Of a DNA stretch of 64,000 nt, positions 59,349 through 64,000 are shown one piece after another; the stretch's first letter is position 1; the number at the start of each line of letters is the position of its first letter. Made by a program: the position numbers and the translations under genes. The stretch covers positions 62,001-126,000 of the forward strand of contig CAAFMS010000007.1 in the NCBI GenBank assembly GCA_900764105.1. Direction: 5' to 3'. Below the pieces are notes generated by a model. It was given only the letters and a program-made list of their open reading frames with translations. It had not been told where the DNA came from and did no database searches. This DNA comes from Clostridia bacterium (GTDB taxonomy: Bacteria; Bacillota; Clostridia; Christensenellales; Borkfalkiaceae).

Positions 59349-61547
59349 ATGAAAAAATTCTTAAAAATAACGTTTATAACCGTTACGGTTTTAGCGATAA
59401 TCGCCCTCTCTCTTATCGTGTGGTATTTGTCCGTCACGGCAAATACCGTTTTCGACGAAAGCAAACTTAATTTCTCTTCTCAATCGTGCGTCGTCTACGA
59501 TAAGGACGGAAAAGAGTTTAAGGACAGCCGCAAAAGAACATACGTCGCCGGCGATAATATTCCCGAAACGGTTAAGAACGCATTTATAGCCGTCGAGGAC
59601 AAACGATTTTACATTCACGGCGGAATCGACCTTAAAGGAATGCTCAGAGCGACTAAAAACAATATCTTTTCGGGCAAAATCGTCGAAGGCGGTTCAACCA
59701 TAAGTCAACAACTCGTCAAAAACGTTTTTTTGAGCGGCGAAAAAACGATAAACAGGAAATTCAACGAGATAAAACTCACAAGAGAACTCGAGAGACGATA
59801 CGGCAAAGACAAAATACTCGAAATGTATTTAAACTCCGTATACTTCGGCAAGGGGATTTACGGAGTCGCGGACGCTTCTCTCGCCTTTTTCGGAAAAGAA
59901 ATAAAGAGCGTATCGCTCGGCGAAGCGGCTGTTCTCGCCGCGGTCGTAAAGTCGCCGAAAAAGTATAATCCGGTCGATAACAAGCAAAACGCAAACGAAA
60001 GAAAGAACGTAGTGCTGAAACTTTTAAAAGAGCAAAACTATATTTCGGATAAAGAATACAAAAAGGAAAAAAATATAATAATCACCGCGAATTATACAAA
60101 AGATTATGTTTCAAAAAACGTCGAAATTCAAGAGGTGAAAAGAAAGGCTTGCGTGATTTTAGGTTTCGATAACGAAAGCGAATTAAACGATTATAAGATT
60201 TATACTTCGCTTGACCGAAAAGTATCCGAATACGTTTCCTCGCCCGAAACCTATAAACTCGATTGCGACTATACCGTCATAATAGCCGACGCCGAAACGG
60301 GTAAAATAACTGGTTTTAAAACGTCGTACGGCGACATTCCGAGATGCCCCGCTTCAACCGCAAAACCATGGCTCATATACTCGCCCTGCATAGACGAAGG
60401 CATCGTAAACGAAGCGACGAAGATACTTGACGAGAAAACAAACTTCGGCGGATACTCTCCGTCGAATTACGGAGACAAATACTACGGCTACACAAGCGTA
60501 AAAAACGCTTTATCGAAAAGTCTTAACGTTCCTTCCGTCAAACTTGCCGAAACACTCGGAACAGAAAAAATAATAAAAAATGCCGAAAACTTCGGCGTAA
60601 AAATAACAAATACGGATTTATCCGTCGCGCTCGGCAATATCGACGGCGGCACTACTCTTTGTCAACTCGTTTCCTGTTACACTCCGTTCGCGAACGACGG
60701 TAAATATTCGGAAGTATCTTTTATCGAAAAAATAGTAAACCCGAAAGGAAAAACCGTCTATCTGAATAAAAAAGAGACTAAACAAATAATAAAGCCGTCA
60801 ACGGCGTTTATAATCAACGATATTTTATGCGAAACGGTAAAAAGCGGAACGGCTAAAAAATTAAACGACTTACCCTTCCCCGTCTACGCTAAAACGGGAA
60901 CAAACGGAAATAAGGAAGGAAACAAGGACGCATATTGCATAGCGTATACAACCGAACATATAGTCGGCGTATGGCTCGGAAACTCCGACGATAAGAATAT
61001 GGACAATTCGGTAAGCGGCGGAACATACCCGACGATGATTGCGAAAGACGTACTTGTAAATCTTTATAAAAACCATAAACCCGAAGCGTTCGGCATGCCC
61101 GACTCCGTGGAATACCTCTATATCGATAAAAACTCTTATAACGACGATAACGAAATATTGCTCAGAGACTCCGACGGCAAGGATTCGATAGGTTTTTACT
61201 TCTCAAGCGAGAATAAACCCGAAAAAAAAGTGACGGAAACGCCTGTTACACCTATCGTAAAAGATTACAAAATCACATATAAAAACGGCAAAATTACCGT
61301 TTCGATAACAACGGACGAAGGGGTTGGCTTTTATCTTTTCGACGGTAGCGGCAAAGAACTTTTAAAATCGACGGAAAGCGGGAAATACGTAATGAAAGAC
61401 GTAAAACAGGATACCGAATACTCTTTTTTCGTAAAGCCTTTTGCGGTATCAGACGGCGTGGAAGTTTGCGGAGAGATAATAAAACTCCCGTTCGTAAAAA
61501 CGGACGGGGGTCTCGAAAAAATCAAAAACTCACCTTGGTGGGAATAA
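59349..61547 (+). CDS. class A penicillin-binding protein (glycosyltransferase/transpeptidase), possibly forespore PbpF/PbpG-like
   Basis: A 732-residue bifunctional cell-wall synthase: an N-terminal membrane anchor (5-30), a GT51 domain with EDKRFYIHGGID and GGSTISQQLVKN, and a transpeptidase domain with Ser336-x-x-Lys339 (STAKPW), SLN and KTG near 514. A C-terminal fibronectin-like domain of about 100 residues follows. It polymerises and cross-links peptidoglycan. No Shine-Dalgarno is present, and a forespore-type promoter is close to the ATG. This points to a sporulation role such as germ-cell-wall synthesis. Confidence 0.9.
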   Translation: MKKFLKITFITVTVLAIIALSLIVWYLSVTANTVFDESKLNFSSQSCVVYDKDGKEFKDSRKRTYVAGDNIPETVKNAFIAVEDKRFYIHGGIDLKGMLRATKNNIFSGKIVEGGSTISQQLVKNVFLSGEKTINRKFNEIKLTRELERRYGKDKILEMYLNSVYFGKGIYGVADASLAFFGKEIKSVSLGEAAVLAAVVKSPKKYNPVDNKQNANERKNVVLKLLKEQNYISDKEYKKEKNIIITANYTKDYVSKNVEIQEVKRKACVILGFDNESELNDYKIYTSLDRKVSEYVSSPETYKLDCDYTVIIADAETGKITGFKTSYGDIPRCPASTAKPWLIYSPCIDEGIVNEATKILDEKTNFGGYSPSNYGDKYYGYTSVKNALSKSLNVPSVKLAETLGTEKIIKNAENFGVKITNTDLSVALGNIDGGTTLCQLVSCYTPFANDGKYSEVSFIEKIVNPKGKTVYLNKKETKQIIKPSTAFIINDILCETVKSGTAKKLNDLPFPVYAKTGTNGNKEGNKDAYCIAYTTEHIVGVWLGNSDDKNMDNSVSGGTYPTMIAKDVLVNLYKNHKPEAFGMPDSVEYLYIDKNSYNDDNEILLRDSDGKDSIGFYFSSENKPEKKVTETPVTPIVKDYKITYKNGKITVSITTDEGVGFYLFDGSGKELLKSTESGKYVMKDVKQDTEYSFFVKPFAVSDGVEVCGEIIKLPFVKTDGGLEKIKNSPWWE

Positions 61548-61551
61548 CGTT

Positions 61552-61653
61552 TAGCCGATAAAAACCCCAAACCGAACCCACCTCTAAGCCGTCTTTTTAA
61601 CGCTTTGCGGCAAAAAAGACGGCTTTAAGGCTTAATGTGGTTTTTATCGGCTA
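61552..61653. repeat. nested palindrome, possible MITE or double terminator
   Basis: A 15-bp perfect outer repeat (TAGCCGATAAAAACC at 61552-61566 and its complement at 61639-61653) encloses a 13-bp perfect inner repeat (AAGCCGTCTTTTT at 61586-61598 and its complement at 61613-61625). TA dinucleotides mark both outer ends. It lies between convergent genes, so it may act as a terminator on both strands. The 102-bp nested form also fits a small transposon-derived element. Confidence 0.75.
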
Positions 61654-61661
61654 TCCGGTTA

Positions 61662-62819
61662 TCACAGTTCGATAACTTCGACGTTTTGCATCGCTCGTTT
61701 TATCAACTCTTCTACGTCGAGTCTCGACTCCTCTTTAAGCACTCTGTCCATTCTCGGCTTTATCGCGGGGAATTTCGGAAGAAAGACCGTACAGCAATCC
61801 TCGTAAGGAAGTATCGACGTTTCGTAAGTGCCTATTTTATTTGCAATCTCGATAGTTTCGAGTTTATCGAAAGCGATAAGCGGTCTGAAAACGGGCATCG
61901 TCACGACGGAGTTCGAAGAAGTAATACTTTCCGTCGTCTGACTTGCAACCTGTCCTAAACTCTCGCCCGTTATAATAGCCTGTCCGCCGTGATAATTCGC
62001 AAGCCTTTCGGTAATACGCATCATAAAGCGACGCATCATTGTTATCATAAACTCTTCCGAGCATTTTTTGTGTATTTCTTCCTGAATTTCGGTAAATTTC
62101 ACAACGTACAAGGTCATACCGGCAGAATACTCGGAAATCATCTTGCCGAGAGTTATTACCTTTTCTTTCGCCGCTTCACCGGTATAAGGATAACTATGAA
62201 AATGCACGGCGGCAAGTTTCATTCCTCTTTTAGCCATCATATACCCCGCAACGGGGCTGTCGATGCCTCCCGAAAGCATAAGAAATCCCTTACCCGAAGA
62301 GCCTACCGGCATACCGCCGACGCCTTTTATAACGTCTTTATAAATAAGCGATTGTCCGTTTTCTCTTATGTCGATTTTAAGAATGTTTTTCGGCTTTTTT
62401 ACGTCAACGTAAAGGTCTTTACCGTATCTTTCCAAAATTCTGCCGCCGATTTCAGCCGAAAGTTCCACCGAATGCAGCGGAAACGTCTTATCCGCCCTGT
62501 TCGTTTCGACCTTGAACGAACCCTTCATATCCTCGCACTCCGCTATCGCCGCTTCCGCTATTTTATCGACGTCGCTTTCGACGCAGTACGCCACGCTCAT
62601 AGTGTGTATTCCGCACACTTTAAGCAGTTTCGACATAATAAGGTCGTACTTATCCTCGTCGAAGTTTTCGACGAGATAACGCATTTGCAGTTTTACAAGG
62701 TCGTATTTTATTCCGTCCAACGCCTTTTTAATGTTTTCTTCCAAGAGATTTACGAAATAAAATCTGTTTTTGCCTTTTAAAAATATCTCGCATACCCTTA
62801 CGATTATTACTTTATTCAT
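61662..62819 (-). CDS. thiI: tRNA 4-thiouridine synthase ThiI
   Basis: A 385-residue protein with an N-terminal ferredoxin-like and THUMP region, and an adenylating PP-loop domain (MLSGGIDSPVAGYMM). It ends without a rhodanese domain, as in Bacillus. It activates U8 of tRNA and receives sulfur from a cysteine desulfurase, encoded immediately before it. The start overlaps the desulfurase stop by one base. Confidence 0.94.
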   Translation of the reverse strand: MNKVIIVRVCEIFLKGKNRFYFVNLLEENIKKALDGIKYDLVKLQMRYLVENFDEDKYDLIMSKLLKVCGIHTMSVAYCVESDVDKIAEAAIAECEDMKGSFKVETNRADKTFPLHSVELSAEIGGRILERYGKDLYVDVKKPKNILKIDIRENGQSLIYKDVIKGVGGMPVGSSGKGFLMLSGGIDSPVAGYMMAKRGMKLAAVHFHSYPYTGEAAKEKVITLGKMISEYSAGMTLYVVKFTEIQEEIHKKCSEEFMITMMRRFMMRITERLANYHGGQAIITGESLGQVASQTTESITSSNSVVTMPVFRPLIAFDKLETIEIANKIGTYETSILPYEDCCTVFLPKFPAIKPRMDRVLKEESRLDVEELIKRAMQNVEVIEL

Positions 62820-63940
62820 TATCTTCTGTCCATTACGCCCTTTAATTTATTTACGCACTCGCCGAGTTTTTCGGCGGCGAATATTACCTCGTCTTTTGTG
62901 TTATCTACTCCGAAACTTATCCTTATAGCCCCGTCTAATACTCCTGCGTTGTAGCCGCAAGCCTTTAATACTCTGCTATGCCTCATTCTCGAAGAACACG
63001 CCGAACCCGTACCTACGATTATGCCGAATTCCTCCAACATATGAAGAATTACCTCGCCGCGAAGCCCGACCGCCGATAAAGAAAGAATATAAGGCGAAGC
63101 GTTTTCGCCCGATATGATTTTTATAAATCTCTTGTCGAGATTATCCAAGAAAATCCGTTTTAATTCCGCGATTTTTAAATAGTTTTCCGAAATGCGTTCA
63201 AGCCGTTTATAAGCCGCCGCGCCGAAATCTATTATACCGAAAACGTTTTCCGTGCCGCTCCTTAGTCCGTTTTCCTGTCCGCCCCCGAAAATGAGCGGAA
63301 CGAGCCGAACGCTCTTTTTAAACACGAGACCGCCCGTCCCCTTTAAGCCGCCTATCTTGTGCGCGCTAATCGAATACAGATCGACTTTATCCGAAATTGC
63401 CGTCGGAAGCTTTCCGAACGCCTGAACTCCGTCGCTATGGAAAACGGTTGACGGGTTTATCTTCTTCACTCTGCCCGCAATCTCGTTTACGTCGTTTATC
63501 GCTCCCGTTTCGTTATTAACTCGCACCACCGAAACAACGGAAGTCTTTTCATCAATGAGAGACAATAAACTATCGACGTTCACGCCGCCGTCGGGGTTAA
63601 GTTTCGCAAACCTCGTTTCGACTCCCCTCTTTTTAAGTTCGTTGAAACATTCGTAAATAGCGGAATGTTCTCCCTCGGTAGTAACTATATTACCGCGTTT
63701 CGCAAACGAGGAAACAGCCATATTGTCCGATTCGCTTCCGCATGAGGTGAAAATCATATCGTAACCCGTCGGGAATACGGATAAAATTTTCGACTTTACT
63801 TCGGCGATTTTCTTCTTTACCTCTAAACCGCCCGCATATAATGCGGACGGGTTAAAATAGTTTTCTTTATAATACCGCTCGGCGATTTCCAAAGCCTCTT
63901 CGTCGGGTCTCGTCGTGGCTGCGTTGTCTAAATATATCAT
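62819..63940 (-). CDS. cysteine desulfurase (NifS/IscS-type)
   Basis: A 373-residue PLP enzyme with the cofactor Lys195 (SAHKIGGLKG) and the catalytic Cys315 in the flexible loop GTGSACSSRMRHS. It takes sulfur from cysteine as a persulfide. Coupling to thiI suggests it is the NifZ-like partner for tRNA thiolation. It overlaps the upstream partial gene (ATGA). Confidence 0.93.
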   Translation of the reverse strand: MIYLDNAATTRPDEEALEIAERYYKENYFNPSALYAGGLEVKKKIAEVKSKILSVFPTGYDMIFTSCGSESDNMAVSSFAKRGNIVTTEGEHSAIYECFNELKKRGVETRFAKLNPDGGVNVDSLLSLIDEKTSVVSVVRVNNETGAINDVNEIAGRVKKINPSTVFHSDGVQAFGKLPTAISDKVDLYSISAHKIGGLKGTGGLVFKKSVRLVPLIFGGGQENGLRSGTENVFGIIDFGAAAYKRLERISENYLKIAELKRIFLDNLDKRFIKIISGENASPYILSLSAVGLRGEVILHMLEEFGIIVGTGSACSSRMRHSRVLKACGYNAGVLDGAIRISFGVDNTKDEVIFAAEKLGECVNKLKGVMDRR

Positions 63941-64000
63941 TTGAAGTCCTTTTCGATTATCTTTCTGCCTGCGAAATTAACGAGATTTACAAGATAATCT
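63937..64000 (-). CDS. 3' end of an unidentified gene (partial)
   Basis: On the minus strand an open frame enters from the window edge and ends DYLVNLVNFAGRKIIEKDFK followed by TGA, which overlaps the desulfurase ATG in an ATGA. Twenty visible residues are too few to name it. The tight overlap shows it is part of the same operon. Confidence 0.6.
   Translation of the reverse strand, partial: DYLVNLVNFAGRKIIEKDFK

Noticed and set aside
61989..62780. 263-codon frame opposite thiI
   Set aside because: It is antisense to a complete ThiI and has no motif, ribosome-binding site or promoter.

Overview
The window reads as a chromosomal segment of a spore-forming, anaerobic member of the Bacillota (class Clostridia). 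The evidence is the complete spoIIA operon (spoIIAA-spoIIAB-sigF), a complete eight-gene spoIIIA operon, spoIVB, a spoIIM-like gene, a gerW/ytfJ gene, two D-Ala-D-Ala carboxypeptidases, an [FeFe]-hydrogenase-like sensor and AdhE. Codon use is AT-leaning, all three standard stops are used, and SigA promoters of the form TTGACA-N17-TATAAT are frequent. No prophage, insertion sequence, CRISPR array or rRNA is visible. One tRNA is present. No gene-free stretch exceeds 300 bases.

Layout. 1-4.4 kb: the 3' end of an S1-domain gene; an attenuator-like leader, a TM1266-type regulator and a three-gene ABC importer; a MazF-type toxin without an adjacent antitoxin. 4.5-9.6 kb: a NAD synthetase with an N-terminal XRE helix-turn-helix; an AbrB-type regulator, a PLP lyase and a DMT-type transporter; tRNA-Glu(CUC). 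9.6-17.4 kb (minus): lysR, then an operon adhE, small-molecule kinase-like gene, [2Fe-2S] ferredoxin, PAS-containing sensory hydrogenase and SpoIIE-type phosphatase. This looks like a hydrogen- or redox-sensing phosphatase module tied to fermentation. 17.5-30.7 kb (plus): spoIIA operon, trmB, spoIIIAA-AH, Asp23/Gls24, nusB, folD, ispA, tlyA, nadK, argR, recN. 30.7-35.9 kb (minus): xer, hflX, spoIVB, spoIIM-like, dacF. 36-38 kb (plus): a membrane-anchored PadR protein. 38-42.8 kb (minus): pepE, then a two-component pair with a polytopic membrane protein and lgt. 43-44.3 kb (plus): glutamate dehydrogenase. 44.4-50.7 kb (minus): a Cys-rich small protein, M50 protease, scpA, scpB, DUF2953, gerW, dacB, rluB and a coiled-coil protein. 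50.8-52.4 kb (plus): lexA and an exonuclease. 52.4-59.3 kb (minus): miaB-mutS-mutL-miaA. 59.3-61.5 kb (plus): a class A PBP. 61.7-64 kb (minus): thiI, a cysteine desulfurase and a partial gene.

Regulation visible by eye. Candidate forespore sigma (SigF/SigG) promoters with an identical 17-nt spacer precede dacF, spoIVB, the DUF2953-gerW-dacB operon and the class A PBP. A SigE-like promoter for the spoIIM-like gene sits inside the spoIVB terminator. A LexA-box-like palindrome overlaps the lexA -35 element. Several housekeeping genes (trmB, pepE, miaB, the M50 protease) have a strong SigA promoter whose -10 lies only 6-7 nt before the ATG, which suggests leaderless mRNAs. The most unusual items are the XRE-NadE fusion, the hydrogenase/phosphatase/AdhE operon and the membrane-tethered PadR protein.
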